Of a DNA stretch of 64,000 nt, positions 52,438 through 62,158 are shown piece after piece (position 1 is the first letter of the stretch; every line of letters starts with the position of its first letter). A program made the position numbers and the translations under genes. Source of the stretch: Changchengzhania lutea (GTDB taxonomy: Bacteria > Bacteroidota > Bacteroidia > Flavobacteriales > Flavobacteriaceae); assembly GCF_006974145.1 (NCBI RefSeq), contig NZ_CP039456.1, forward strand, positions 888,501-952,500. The letters are read 5' to 3'. The notes beneath the pieces were generated by a model. The model saw only the letters and a program-made list of their open reading frames with translations. It was not told the origin of the DNA and searched no databases.

Positions 52438-54129
52438 ATGGATATGAAAAAAGTGGTAGCATTCAAGGTTTTACTAATTATGGCTGTGTCTCTAGCCGCA
52501 TTTAGTTGTAAAAAATCGTCTGGCTCTAAGAATAGTTCTAGAGCTACCGGATGGCAGATAAACGACCGAGAAGGTGGTTTTCAATACAATACAGACTTTA
52601 AGGGTCAAGAAGCATCCCCTGGTTTAGTTTTTGTAGAGGGTGGTACATTTACCAAAGGTCGTGTTCAAGATGATGTGATGCATGATTGGAACAATACACC
52701 AACACAGCAACACGTACAATCATTTTACATGGATGAAACTGAGGTTACAAACATGATGTATTTAGAGTATTTAGATTGGATCAAACGCGTTTATCCGCCA
52801 TCTGATGAAAATTTCAGAGCTATCTATGAAGGTGCTTTACCAGATACATTAGTATGGAGAAATAGACTTGGTTTCAACGAAATTATGACCGAAAACTACT
52901 TACGTCATCCAGGTTATGGAGAGTATCCAGTTGTAGGGGTAAGTTGGATTCAAGCCGTTGAATTTGCAAATTGGAGAACAGACCGTGTTAACGAAGCTAA
53001 TTTAGAACAAGCTGGCTATATTAAGCGTGATGCTAAAACTATGGAAGTTAATGCAGATGCGACATTTAATACAGAAACTTATATTAATGCACCAACCCAA
53101 ACTTATGGTGGTAATGAAGAAATTATAAATGCTGATGGACGCAACAAAAGAAATGTTCGTGTAGATGCAGATGGTAATGAATCTAACTTGTACGCCACGC
53201 GTGAAAGCGGACTTATTACTCCAAAATACAGACTCCCAACAGAGACTGAATGGGAATATGCAGCTTTAGGCTTAAGTGAAATCAGAAGCTATAACTTATA
53301 TAGAGGTCGTAAAAAATACCCATGGGACGGACAATATACCCGTTCTGGAAAACGTAAAGTACGTGGCGATCAAATGGCTAATTTTAAGCAAGGAAAAGGT
53401 GATTATGGTGGCATTGCAGGATGGTCTGATGATGGTGCCGATATCACTAACGCTGTAAGATCTTACGAGCCTAATGATTATGGTTTATATGATATGGCTG
53501 GTAATGTAGCCGAATGGGTTGCCGATGTTTATCGCCCTATTGTAGATGATGAGTTTAACGACTTTAATTACTACCGTGGTAATGTTTACACAAAAAACGC
53601 GATCAATGAAGACGGTACGGTAAAAATCGTTACTACTGATGATATTATTTATGACACCTTGTCTAATGGTAAAGTCATCGCAAGAAATTTACCTGGTGAA
53701 ATTGTTCAAGTTCCTATTGACGAAAATGAAACGTACTTAAGAACGAATTTCGATAAGAGTAATGAAATAAACTTTAGAGATGGTGATAGAAGATCGTCAC
53801 GTAACTTTGAAAGTTTTAATGATGACGAATCGGAAGAAGGTAATACTTCAACTACTAGAAAAATGTACAATTCTCCAAAACATGCTATTTCTAGAGATGA
53901 AGATGGTAACATTATAAGAGAATATGATAAAGGAAACAACAGGACATCTTTAATTAATGACGAAGTACGTGTCTATAAAGGAGGTTCTTGGAAAGACAGA
54001 GAGTATTGGTTAGATCCAGCTCAAAGACGTTATTTCCCACAGGACATGGCTACCGATTACATCGGGTTTAGATGTGCGATGTCTCGTGTTGGTTCTAAAT
54101 CGAACAAGAAAAACAAAACGAAGAACTAA
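52438..54129 (+). CDS. gldJ: Gliding motility lipoprotein GldJ
   Basis: About 563 residues from the ATG at 52438 (ATG 52444 is equally possible); the TTG at 52402 would displace the lipoprotein signal, which ends LAAFSC. The body is a formylglycine-generating-enzyme-like (sulfatase-modifying) domain with FVEGGTFTKGRVQDD and a C-terminal KGGSWKDREYWLDPAQR, the GldJ pattern. GldJ is required for type IX secretion and gliding and stabilises other Gld proteins. Its neighbours porU and porV support this. Confidence 0.95.
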   Translation: MDMKKVVAFKVLLIMAVSLAAFSCKKSSGSKNSSRATGWQINDREGGFQYNTDFKGQEASPGLVFVEGGTFTKGRVQDDVMHDWNNTPTQQHVQSFYMDETEVTNMMYLEYLDWIKRVYPPSDENFRAIYEGALPDTLVWRNRLGFNEIMTENYLRHPGYGEYPVVGVSWIQAVEFANWRTDRVNEANLEQAGYIKRDAKTMEVNADATFNTETYINAPTQTYGGNEEIINADGRNKRNVRVDADGNESNLYATRESGLITPKYRLPTETEWEYAALGLSEIRSYNLYRGRKKYPWDGQYTRSGKRKVRGDQMANFKQGKGDYGGIAGWSDDGADITNAVRSYEPNDYGLYDMAGNVAEWVADVYRPIVDDEFNDFNYYRGNVYTKNAINEDGTVKIVTTDDIIYDTLSNGKVIARNLPGEIVQVPIDENETYLRTNFDKSNEINFRDGDRRSSRNFESFNDDESEEGNTSTTRKMYNSPKHAISRDEDGNIIREYDKGNNRTSLINDEVRVYKGGSWKDREYWLDPAQRRYFPQDMATDYIGFRCAMSRVGSKSNKKNKTKN

Positions 54130-54152
54130 TCCTTCTTTTATAAAATAATTCA

Positions 54153-54182
54153 AAAGTCCTAACCCATAGTTAGGACTTTTTT
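54153..54182 (+). terminator. Intrinsic terminator after gldJ
   Basis: AAAAGTCCTAAC (54153-54164) and GTTAGGACTTTT (54170-54181) pair perfectly with a five-base loop, followed by T. It lies 24 bases after the gldJ stop. Confidence 0.85.
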
Positions 54183-54216
54183 AATACTTTTAATTCAACA
54201 ATTTTATACCTTAATT

Positions 54217-55497
54217 TTGACTATAGAGCAGCTTCACAAAATTTATTTGCAATGTACTTCAGTTAGTACAGACACACGAAACAACAAAGAAGGCGTTATG
54301 TTTTTCGCTCTTAAAGGTGACAATTTTAACGGTAACAAATATGCTAAAGAAGCGCTGAATTCTGGAGCCAAATATGCTATTATAGATGAAGAAGCTTTTA
54401 ATACACATCCGAACTGTATTCTTGTAAACCATGTGTTGAGCACCTTCCAACAATTAGCATCTTACCATAGAGCTTACTTAAAAACACCGATAATCGCACT
54501 CACGGGTAGTAATGGTAAAACCACGACGAAGGAGCTTATTAGAGCCGTGTTGTCTGAGAAATATAAAACCACGGCCACTATTGGCAATTTAAACAACCAC
54601 ATTGGTGTCCCATTAACCTTGCTGGCCATGGATCAGGATACTGAAATTGGTATTGTTGAAATGGGTGCAAACCACCAAAAAGAAATTGCGTTTTTATGTG
54701 ATATTGCCAAACCAGATTATGGCTATATCACCAATTTTGGAAAAGCCCATTTGGAAGGGTTTGGTGGTGTTGAAGAGGTTATTAAGGGCAAGAGCGAGAT
54801 GTATGATTATTTAATGGCAAATAATAAAACCATTTTTGTCAATGCCAATGATCCTATTCAAGTTGAAAAAACTAAAGATGCCAAGCGATTCTCTTTTGGA
54901 TATCATATTGAAGGAACAGATGTTTCGATAGATTTTGTTGAAGCACAACCTTTTGTAAAATGCAGTTATAATACATTAGAAATACATAGTCAACTTATTG
55001 GGGATTACAACTTCAACAATATTGCTGCTGCTATTGCCATAGGTAATTATTTTAAAGTTAAAGATTCCGCGATTAAATCTGCTATAGAATGTTATGTGCC
55101 TTCCAACAACCGTTCTCAAATCATTAATAAAGGTACTAATAAAATCATCTTAGATGCTTATAATGCGAATCCAACAAGTATGCGGGCTGCTTTATTAAAT
55201 CTTGAAAAACAATCTGGACATAAAATAGCCATTCTTGGTGACATGTTTGAACTTGGTAAAGAATCGAAACAAGAACATAATGATATTGCTGATTTAGCAC
55301 TTAGACTGCAAATTGACCAACTTATTTTTATTGGTGAAAATTTTTATGGAACCGAAGTTGATTCTGATAAGGTTAAAAAAACTAAAACCTTTACGGATTT
55401 TAAAAACAATTTTGATACTTCTGTAATCGGAAACGCCACAGTTCTTATAAAAGGTTCTAGGGGCATGGCTTTAGAGCGCATTTTAGAACTCCTCTAA
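54217..55497 (+). CDS. murF: UDP-N-acetylmuramoyl-tripeptide--D-alanyl-D-alanine ligase
   Basis: 426 residues from a TTG start at 54217 (MTIEQLHKIYLQ). The ATP site LTGSNGKTTTKEL and the later LDAYNANPTSMRAAL are MurF features. It adds D-Ala-D-Ala to the peptidoglycan precursor. It follows gldJ, an order I recall as common in Flavobacteriia, but a strong terminator lies between them. Confidence 0.96.
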   Translation: MTIEQLHKIYLQCTSVSTDTRNNKEGVMFFALKGDNFNGNKYAKEALNSGAKYAIIDEEAFNTHPNCILVNHVLSTFQQLASYHRAYLKTPIIALTGSNGKTTTKELIRAVLSEKYKTTATIGNLNNHIGVPLTLLAMDQDTEIGIVEMGANHQKEIAFLCDIAKPDYGYITNFGKAHLEGFGGVEEVIKGKSEMYDYLMANNKTIFVNANDPIQVEKTKDAKRFSFGYHIEGTDVSIDFVEAQPFVKCSYNTLEIHSQLIGDYNFNNIAAAIAIGNYFKVKDSAIKSAIECYVPSNNRSQIINKGTNKIILDAYNANPTSMRAALLNLEKQSGHKIAILGDMFELGKESKQEHNDIADLALRLQIDQLIFIGENFYGTEVDSDKVKKTKTFTDFKNNFDTSVIGNATVLIKGSRGMALERILELL

Positions 55498-55504
55498 ATA
55501 TATT

Positions 55505-55524
55505 AAACAGGCTATTATCTGTTT
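55505..55524. terminator. Short hairpin between murF and tRNA-Val(GAC)
   Basis: AAACAG (55505-55510) and CTGTTT (55519-55524) with an eight-base loop, T-rich on one side and A-rich on the other, between convergent murF and the tRNA gene. Weak terminator candidate for both. Confidence 0.4.
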
Positions 55525-55527
55525 TGT

Positions 55528-55601
55528 GGGTCATACTGGATTCGAACCAGTGACTTCTACCCTGTCAAGGTAACACTCTAAACCAACTGAGTTAATGACC
55601 C
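55528..55601 (-). tRNA. tRNA-Val(GAC)
   Basis: 74 bases folding into a full cloverleaf on the minus strand. The acceptor GGGTCAT pairs with ATGACCC, the T-loop is TTCGAAT, and the anticodon stem TTACC/GGTAG (one G-T pair) has loop TTGACAG with anticodon GAC. CCA is not encoded. Confidence 0.93.
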
Positions 55602-55646
55602 TTTAAATGAAACATTATTTTAGATTATTAAAGATACTAAAAAATA

Positions 55647-55676
55647 AAAATCCTAAGATAAAAACCTTAGGATTTT
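55647..55676. terminator. Intrinsic terminator between the two tRNA-Val genes
   Basis: AAAATCCTAAG (55647-55657) pairs perfectly with CTTAGGATTTT (55666-55676), eight-base loop. It separates the upstream tRNA-Val(TAC) from tRNA-Val(GAC) on the minus strand, so the two are probably separate transcripts. Confidence 0.75.
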
Positions 55677-55680
55677 CTGT

Positions 55681-55754
55681 GGGCGCAGAGGGATTCGAAC
55701 CCCCGACCCCTTGGGTGTAAACCAAGTGCTCTGAACCAACTGAGCTATGCGCCC
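55681..55754 (-). tRNA. tRNA-Val(TAC)
   Basis: 74 bases with a full cloverleaf on the minus strand. The acceptor GGGCGCA pairs with TGCGCCC, the anticodon stem CTTGG/CCAAG has loop TTTACAC with anticodon TAC, and the T-loop is TTCGAAT. CCA is not encoded. Confidence 0.95.
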
Positions 55755-55760
55755 TCAATA

Positions 55761-55780
55761 GTCCCGATAACTATCGGGAT
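55761..55780. repeat. Short perfect palindrome upstream of tRNA-Val(TAC)
   Basis: TCCCGATA (55762-55769) and TATCGGGA (55772-55779) separated by two bases. It is near the 5' end of the tRNA gene and may be a terminator for folC read-in or a dispersed palindrome. Confidence 0.5.
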
Positions 55781-55829
55781 GCAAATATAATCTAGTTTTT
55801 AACATTGCAAAAACTTTTTCAATAAAAAA

Positions 55830-57050
55830 TCAAATTATTTCTGCAACTACAAATGAACTACCACCTACAAAAATAACATCCTTTGCATTAGCGTTTTTCA
55901 AGGCAACCTTATAAGCTTCATTTACAGAATTATAACTTTCACCTATTAAACTATATTTAGAAAAAAATACTCTCAATTTTTTCGCTTCTAAGCCTCTTGG
56001 AATATTTGGTTTGCAGAAATAATAGGTCGCTTTTTGAGGTAATAAATCTATAATTGAATTCAAATCTTTATCATTTACAACACCAAAAACGACGTGCAAG
56101 GCTTCGTAGGGTTCATTTATCAATTGATTCATCACCTGAGTGAGTCCTTCACGGTTATGTCCCGTATCACAAATTACTTTTGGAATGGTTCTTAAAACTT
56201 GCCATCTACCCAATAATTTGGTATTCTTAACAACATGTAGTAAGCCTTGTTTAATGTGCTCATTTGTTATCTCAAAACCTCTAGATTTTAATTCAATAAT
56301 GGTGCTTAATGTAGTTTTTATATTTTTAGACTGATAACTACCCTTAAGGTCACTCTCATAATGAATTATATCAAGTTCATCATCAGCAAAAATAATTTTT
56401 GAATGATTCTTCTTTGCTAAATCTACAAAGACAGATTTGGTTTCTTCTTGGGTTTCGCCAATAACTACTGGAACGTGGGGTTTAATAATCCCTCCTTTTT
56501 CAAAAGCAATAGCCTCTAAAGTACCTCCTAAAAACTGGGTATGATCCAAACCAATGTTGGTAATAACTGAAACTTCTGGTGTGATGATATTTGTAGAATC
56601 CAATCGACCACCAAGCCCAACTTCAATAATCGCAATATCAACCTGTTGTTGTGAAAAATATTCGAATGCCATGCCAACTGTCATTTCAAAAAACGATAAT
56701 TGATGAGATTCAAAAAACGTCTTATTTCGTTTTATAAAATCAATAACAAACTGCTTGCTTATTTCCTCACCATTAATCTTTATACGCTCTCTAAAACCTT
56801 TTAAGTGTGGTGACGTATACAAACCTACCTTATAGCCTGCTTCTTGTAAAACAGAAGCTAGCATATGACTTGTTGAACCCTTCCCGTTAGTACCAGCAAC
56901 ATGAACTGACCTAAAGTTTTTCTCGGGAAAATTTAAATATTTTGAAAGATTTAAGGTATTTGACAGGTCTGTTTTATAAGCACTTTTACCCTGCTGTTGA
57001 TACATTGGCAGTTGCGAAAACATCCAATTTAGAGTATCTTGGTAAGTCAT
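55830..57050 (-). CDS. folC: Dihydrofolate synthase / folylpolyglutamate synthase
   Basis: 406 residues. The P-loop HVAGTNGKGSTSHMLASVL, the FEMTVGMAFEYF segment and CDTGHNREGL are FolC features. It adds glutamate to dihydropteroate and to folates. Related to MurF by fold but clearly FolC by motifs. Monocistronic, upstream of the tRNA pair on the same strand. Confidence 0.95.
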   Translation of the reverse strand: MTYQDTLNWMFSQLPMYQQQGKSAYKTDLSNTLNLSKYLNFPEKNFRSVHVAGTNGKGSTSHMLASVLQEAGYKVGLYTSPHLKGFRERIKINGEEISKQFVIDFIKRNKTFFESHQLSFFEMTVGMAFEYFSQQQVDIAIIEVGLGGRLDSTNIITPEVSVITNIGLDHTQFLGGTLEAIAFEKGGIIKPHVPVVIGETQEETKSVFVDLAKKNHSKIIFADDELDIIHYESDLKGSYQSKNIKTTLSTIIELKSRGFEITNEHIKQGLLHVVKNTKLLGRWQVLRTIPKVICDTGHNREGLTQVMNQLINEPYEALHVVFGVVNDKDLNSIIDLLPQKATYYFCKPNIPRGLEAKKLRVFFSKYSLIGESYNSVNEAYKVALKNANAKDVIFVGGSSFVVAEII

Positions 57051-57216
57051 TATACCAAATAAATTTTAAGGTTGTGCATAAGAAAATTGAATTATTCTTT
57101 GATTAGTCCAGGCAAAAAATTTAAGCATAGCATTAGTTACGGTTACATTTTTTAACGACGGATAAACACAAAAGAAACGATTTACGTGAACCATTTTTAA
57201 AGTTTAATTGGTAAGA

Positions 57217-58065
57217 TTATTGTCCCAATTTGAAGTTTACCTTCACAAAACCAATTTGTTTTGCAGGCGCTTTAGAATCCGCTGGCCATTTATGGGACAA
57301 GGCTATTTTTTTTGCTGGTGTCAATAAACATTGTGAGGTGTTTGTTGTGCCTTTTACACCTGGAACGGCTTCAACCACATTCCCATTTTGATTCACGATA
57401 ATTTTTACGATAACCATACCAGATTCATTACAATCCTGTTTTAAGGTTTGGTACGAGGCTCTGCCCCTTCCATTTAAACCATAACCCACACCACCGGTGC
57501 CTGTACCAGCGCCACCAAAATAACTTGGAGCATACGGGTCGCCATCTAATTGGCCTTTATCACCTGTTTGGTTATCATTCCCTTCACTTCCTGATTCTGT
57601 ACCATCAGATTTACTAACACCACCAATTAGGGCATCTAATTTTTTCTTTTTGGCTTCTTGCTCACTTTTTTCCTTGGCAATTCTATCGGCTTCTGCTTTG
57701 GCCTTAGCATCTGCAATAGCCTTTGCCTTAGCCTCAGCATCTTTTTGCTTTTTTATGGCAATGGCTTCTGCATTATCAGCGGTTAAGACCTCTTCCTTAG
57801 TTTCCGAAGATGTTGTAGGTTCCGCTTTCGATGCCTCCGGTTGTGGCAGCTCATTAATTTCTTTAGGCTTCGATTTTATTGTCTTTTTGGGTTGTACATT
57901 ACCTTTACCAAAATCGGTAGTCCCAAAGTTTACTGCAACACCAAATTCCTCTGGCGGATCCATATAAGTTGTACCAACCACAAACAATAATAGCAAAATG
58001 ATAACGCTGATTAAAGCTGTTAGTTTTGCTGAATTCCTTTCATGTTTGGTTTCTAAATACTTCAT
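57217..58065 (-). CDS. TonB-like energy transducer with TolA-like middle
   Basis: 282 residues. One N-terminal membrane helix (about 15-35), a Pro/Lys segment, then an Ala/Lys/Glu-rich stretch (about 105-145, repeats of KAKA and EAK) like the TolA helical domain, a glycine-rich turn, and a C-terminal region (SGMVIVKIIVNQNGNVVEA) that matches the TonB/TolA C-terminal fold. It spans the periplasm to energise the outer membrane. It is the last gene after exbB and exbD. Confidence 0.85.
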   Translation of the reverse strand: MKYLETKHERNSAKLTALISVIILLLLFVVGTTYMDPPEEFGVAVNFGTTDFGKGNVQPKKTIKSKPKEINELPQPEASKAEPTTSSETKEEVLTADNAEAIAIKKQKDAEAKAKAIADAKAKAEADRIAKEKSEQEAKKKKLDALIGGVSKSDGTESGSEGNDNQTGDKGQLDGDPYAPSYFGGAGTGTGGVGYGLNGRGRASYQTLKQDCNESGMVIVKIIVNQNGNVVEAVPGVKGTTNTSQCLLTPAKKIALSHKWPADSKAPAKQIGFVKVNFKLGQ

Positions 58066-58128
58066 CTTTTAAAACTCATCAGCATCAGTTTAATATTTCA
58101 ATTGAAATTACTCGACTTAATGATCAAA

Positions 58129-58521
58129 TCAATTTGGCTTAACAGCCAATATAACTTTAAACTTATTCCTATTTGCTATATCCATGACTTTGACTACATT
58201 TTCAACAGGTACAGATTTTTCAGCTCTTAAAATAATAGTTGGTTTGTCTTGAGACGAAAGCGCCGCAAGCAATTGATTCTCTAGAACGCTTTCTCCAACT
58301 CGTTTTTGATCGATATAGTAGGTCAAATCTTTTTTGATACTGACGGCAACCGATTTTTTATTCTCTGTTTTACCACTGGCTTTTGGCAATAAAATGTCTA
58401 TGGCATTAGTAGTTACAAGAGTAGAAGCAATCATAAAAAATATAAGCAACAGAAATACAATATCTGTCATGGATGACATATTGAATTCTGGTGTAACCTT
58501 ATTTCTTCCTCTAAAGTTCAT
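58129..58521 (-). CDS. exbD: ExbD/TolR family biopolymer transport protein
   Basis: 130 residues: one membrane helix with the key Asp (SSMTDIVFLLLIFFMI) and a small periplasmic domain ending KFKVILAVKPN. It forms the proton channel with ExbB/TolQ, starting 1 base after the exbB-type gene. Whether the complex powers TonB receptors or a Tol-like role cannot be settled by sequence alone. Confidence 0.93.
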   Translation of the reverse strand: MNFRGRNKVTPEFNMSSMTDIVFLLLIFFMIASTLVTTNAIDILLPKASGKTENKKSVAVSIKKDLTYYIDQKRVGESVLENQLLAALSSQDKPTIILRAEKSVPVENVVKVMDIANRNKFKVILAVKPN

Positions 58522-58522
58522 A

Positions 58523-59224
58523 CTACGTAGGTTCGTTTAAGTGATCTAAAAACTCTAATGAATTTGCTTCCATTTGATAAACAACCTTATCTGTTCTCAC
58601 CACAAGGTGATTGTAGGCTATATAAGCGACAATACCAACAATTAAACCTGCAACAGTAGTTGTCATAGCGGTGTATAAACCACCTGCTAAAACATCCATT
58701 TGTATTGTGCCTCCAGCATTTGCCAATTCAAATATGGCTAATATCATTCCAATTACCGTACCAAGAAACCCTATCATGGGTGCTGCTCCAGAAATGGTGG
58801 CTAGCACACTCACATTCTTTTCTAAGCCATAAATTTCTAAACGTCCAGCATTTTCGATAGCCGTGTTTATATCTGCCAGTGGTTTTCCTATTCTTGAAAT
58901 GCCTTTGCCAATTAAACGAGAAACAGGTGAATTGACTTGGGCACAAAGCATTTGAGCAGAGTCAATTTTACCATGACTTACATGGTCTTTAATTTGATTC
59001 ATGAAATTAGCATCAACTTTAGAAGCTGCTTTTATCGCAAAAATGCGTTCGAAATAAATGTAAATAGCAAAAACCAAAAGTAAAAATAGCACTGCTATAA
59101 TTAGCTGTCCAGCAACACCCCCGCTACCGATTAATTCTATTATGGAAAGTGTTTTTTCTACAGATTCTTCATCTGTAATGATTTCTGCGCCACTTTGCGT
59201 AGTTTGTAAAATTGTGTTCAGCAT
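58523..59224 (-). CDS. exbB: ExbB/TolQ family proton channel protein
   Basis: 233 residues. Three membrane helices, with the cytoplasmic segment ERIFAIKAASKVD after the first and the conserved APMIGFLGTVIGMILAF-like block and TAMTTTVAGLIVGI near the end. First gene of the exbB-exbD-tonB-like unit. A 12-base inverted repeat lies 43 bases upstream of its start. Confidence 0.93.
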   Translation of the reverse strand: MLNTILQTTQSGAEIITDEESVEKTLSIIELIGSGGVAGQLIIAVLFLLLVFAIYIYFERIFAIKAASKVDANFMNQIKDHVSHGKIDSAQMLCAQVNSPVSRLIGKGISRIGKPLADINTAIENAGRLEIYGLEKNVSVLATISGAAPMIGFLGTVIGMILAIFELANAGGTIQMDVLAGGLYTAMTTTVAGLIVGIVAYIAYNHLVVRTDKVVYQMEANSLEFLDHLNEPT

Positions 59225-59266
59225 ATAATATTAAATTTATTGCAACTGTATAACGTAAGTTTTCTT

Positions 59267-59310
59267 TATAAAGTATCGCAGTGTTTATTTTAGAGATACG
59301 ATACTTTATA
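59267..59310. promoter_or_regulatory. Long inverted repeat upstream of exbB
   Basis: TATAAAGTATCG (59267-59278) and CGATACTTTATA (59299-59310) are perfect 12-base inverted copies with a 20-base spacer. It lies between nhaD and exbB. It lacks a T run after a GC-rich stem, so an operator is as likely as a terminator. Confidence 0.5.
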
Positions 59311-59363
59311 TAAAATAGACGTAATTATTAAAATTTATAATATAAAGTTCTACTTTTTTGTTG

Positions 59364-60767
59364 TTAAAAGAGTGTTCTGGTTACCATAAAGGCCGCTGCA
59401 CCCGCTAGAAACCCTAGAAGGGCCAACCAAGATATCTTTTTTAAATACCAAAAGAAGTCTATTTTTTCCATACCCATGGCAACAACTCCAGCGGCAGACC
59501 CTATGATGAGCATACTACCTCCTGTACCTGCTGAATAGGCAATAAAGTGCCAAAGTTCATTATCAATAGGCTCATGGAACATGCCAAGACTCGCAGCTAC
59601 TAAAGGTACATTATCAATAACAGCCGAACCTACGCCTAGTAATAATACCACTAAATCTGAAACCCCTTTATGACTACCCTGGTGCATTTCTGTCCCAAGC
59701 ATCGGCATACTGTCTTGCAGGGATTCAGCAAAATTGAACAATATTCCTAAGGACTCCAAAGCAGCTACAGCCATTAAAATACCCAAGAAAAATAAAATAC
59801 TAGGAAGCTCTATTTTTGATAAGGATTGATGAACAGGACTATGATGTGCATGTGCATCGCTTTCTTCTGAATCAAATTCAGTCAAACTAAATTTAGAACT
59901 GCTATAGATTTCAGCAAAAATAGCTACTACCCCCAAAGATAACATCATACCTACGTAAGGTGGTAAATGTGTAATCATTTTAAAAATAGGCACAAAAACA
60001 ATAGCGCCCAAGCCTAAATATAACATCGTACTACTAAATTTAGATTTCTTCTTAGTTTCCAACTCTTCCTCAACCTCTAAATCCCCCTTAAACACGGGTA
60101 AAAATGATGCAATAAATGATGGTACAATCATACATATTAAAGAAGGCACGAACAGATAGCCAATTAAATGACCCGTAGTTACCTTTTTGCCAATCCAAAG
60201 CATCGTTGTAGTAACATCTCCAATTGGTGACCAAGCACCACCGGCATTAGCTGCAATGATGATTAAGCCTGCAAACCAGATTCGAATACTTCTATCTTTT
60301 ACTATTTTTTGAAGAATAGAAATCAATACTATGGTAGCAGTTAAGTTATCAATAATAGCAGATAAAATAAATGCCAGTATGGAAAAAATCCAAAGAATTT
60401 TCGTTTTCTTTTTTGTTTTTATAAAGTCTTTAATGGTAGAAAATCCGTCAAAGTAATCAATGATTTCTACAATGGTCATCGCCCCTAAAAGGAATACCAA
60501 TATCTCTGAAGTCTTGCCCAAATGGTGCAAGAGCGTTTCTTCCATAAGATGCATTTTATCATCAGAAGTAAAACTCCCGAAGCCCTCTAGAAGAACATGC
60601 TCAGAAGAATCAAACCATTGTGAAAAGCCCTCCAATCCCAAAGCAATAAGCGCCCAGCAAATGGCCATCATGACTAAGGCAGGAATGAGTTTATCAATTT
60701 TTATACTATGCTCTAAAGTAATGGCTAAATAGCCCATCACAAATACTAAAATGATTACTGATTCCAT
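59364..60767 (-). CDS. nhaD: NhaD-type Na+/H+ antiporter
   Basis: 467 residues with about 12 membrane segments. IDNLTATIVLISIL and ANAGGAWSPIGDVTTTMLW are NhaD hallmarks with membrane acidic residues, and VIDNVPLVAASLGMF lies in the second half. It exchanges Na+ for H+ in the inner membrane and is typical of marine bacteria. A histidine-containing loop (DAHAHHSPVHQ) in the middle may be a cytoplasmic regulatory segment. Confidence 0.93.
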   Translation of the reverse strand: MESVIILVFVMGYLAITLEHSIKIDKLIPALVMMAICWALIALGLEGFSQWFDSSEHVLLEGFGSFTSDDKMHLMEETLLHHLGKTSEILVFLLGAMTIVEIIDYFDGFSTIKDFIKTKKKTKILWIFSILAFILSAIIDNLTATIVLISILQKIVKDRSIRIWFAGLIIIAANAGGAWSPIGDVTTTMLWIGKKVTTGHLIGYLFVPSLICMIVPSFIASFLPVFKGDLEVEEELETKKKSKFSSTMLYLGLGAIVFVPIFKMITHLPPYVGMMLSLGVVAIFAEIYSSSKFSLTEFDSEESDAHAHHSPVHQSLSKIELPSILFFLGILMAVAALESLGILFNFAESLQDSMPMLGTEMHQGSHKGVSDLVVLLLGVGSAVIDNVPLVAASLGMFHEPIDNELWHFIAYSAGTGGSMLIIGSAAGVVAMGMEKIDFFWYLKKISWLALLGFLAGAAAFMVTRTLF

Positions 60768-60777
60768 AAATTCGGTT

Positions 60778-62004
60778 TTATATTAGTTGACTTAATGCTA
60801 TTTCGAATGCTGTGGCACTGATTCCTGTTTTAGATGGATTTTTTTCGTAAACTTTTTCAATAGCCTCTTTTATTATTTCGGATGTATCGTTAAAAATAGC
60901 TTCATCTGTCATTTGAACTTTACGCTCCATAAAGTAGGCAAAAACGCGCGCCATTCCACAATTTGAAATAAAATCGGGAATTAGACTCACCCGATAATCC
61001 GTGTGCTCCATAATGGGTCCAAAGAATATTTCCGTATCGGCAAAGGGCACATTGGCTCCACAGGAGATCACTTCCAATCCGCTATCAATCAATTCATCAA
61101 TTTGATGAAGTGTAATTAACCTCGATGCAGCACAAGGTGCAAATATTTCTGTCTTTATGGACCATATTTTTTTATTTATTTCCTCAAAAGGAATTAAATT
61201 GTCACTTACCAAAGTATTTCCTGTTTTCGCTAAGAATAAATTCGTTATTTCTTCGTGGGTAAACCCTTCCTCATTAATTAAACCACCTGTAATATCAATG
61301 ATACCAACAATTTTAGCACCCATTTGTGATAAATAAAAGGCAGCAGCAGCACCAACATTTCCAAATCCTTGCACTACAGCACGCTTTCCTTTTACATCTC
61401 CACCGTATACGCTATAATATTGTTTCACAGCAACTGCAACCCCAAAGCCTGTAATCATATCGGCTACGGTATATTTTTTTGATACACTTGGCGAATAATC
61501 AGCGTTCTCAATCACCTTGATAACCCCTTGCCGTAATTGACCAATTCTGTTTATTTTGTCGGCCTCTGTTGGCTTAAAATGACCGTTAAAAACACCTTCT
61601 TGCGGATGCCAAACACCACTAGCTTCTGTAATGGGAATCACCTCATGGATCTCGTCCACATTTAAATCGCCACCTGTACCGTAATAACTTTTAAGCAATG
61701 GCGAAACCACTTTATACCAGCGCTCTAATACCCCTTTTTTTCGAGGATCTTTAGGATCAAAATTTATTCCAGATTTTGCACCGCCAATAGCTGGCCCAGA
61801 CACCGTAAATTTAATTTCCATAGTTTTAGCTAAGGAAAGCACTTCATTCATATCTAAACCTTTGCGCATCCGAGTTCCGCCACCAGAAGCACCACCGCGT
61901 AATGAATTTATAACAGTCCATCCTTCGGCCTCTGTTTCGGAATCTTTCCAATTAAAAACAATTTCGGGTTCTTTATTTTCGTACTTCTTTAATAATTCTT
62001 TCAT
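60778..62004 (-). CDS. Glu/Leu/Phe/Val-type dehydrogenase
   Basis: 408 residues. The amino-acid-binding lysine is in GPAIGGAKSGINFDP and the dinucleotide motif is VVQGFGNVGAAAAFYL, as in glutamate dehydrogenase relatives. It deaminates an amino acid reversibly with NAD(P). The rather short length and the GGDLNVDEIHEVIP segment resemble leucine/glutamate-type members, so the substrate is left open. Ten bases upstream of nhaD on the same strand. Confidence 0.9.
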   Translation of the reverse strand: MKELLKKYENKEPEIVFNWKDSETEAEGWTVINSLRGGASGGGTRMRKGLDMNEVLSLAKTMEIKFTVSGPAIGGAKSGINFDPKDPRKKGVLERWYKVVSPLLKSYYGTGGDLNVDEIHEVIPITEASGVWHPQEGVFNGHFKPTEADKINRIGQLRQGVIKVIENADYSPSVSKKYTVADMITGFGVAVAVKQYYSVYGGDVKGKRAVVQGFGNVGAAAAFYLSQMGAKIVGIIDITGGLINEEGFTHEEITNLFLAKTGNTLVSDNLIPFEEINKKIWSIKTEIFAPCAASRLITLHQIDELIDSGLEVISCGANVPFADTEIFFGPIMEHTDYRVSLIPDFISNCGMARVFAYFMERKVQMTDEAIFNDTSEIIKEAIEKVYEKNPSKTGISATAFEIALSQLI

Positions 62005-62158
62005 TTCTAGATTTAAGTCGATTCAATTTTAGCTTATGCTCGTCTTCGAAGTTACTGGTTAGCGTAGCTAAAGTTGATTCATTCTGAAATTTTTTTTAAT
62101 TATTAATCTGACAAATATAAAAAACTAAAAAAGCAATAAGATTAATTTTTCATTATTT

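Noticed and set aside
55528..55754. tRNA pair as an integration site
   Set aside because: Neither tRNA end is repeated nearby and no integrase or foreign genes adjoin; the flanking genes murF and folC are core.
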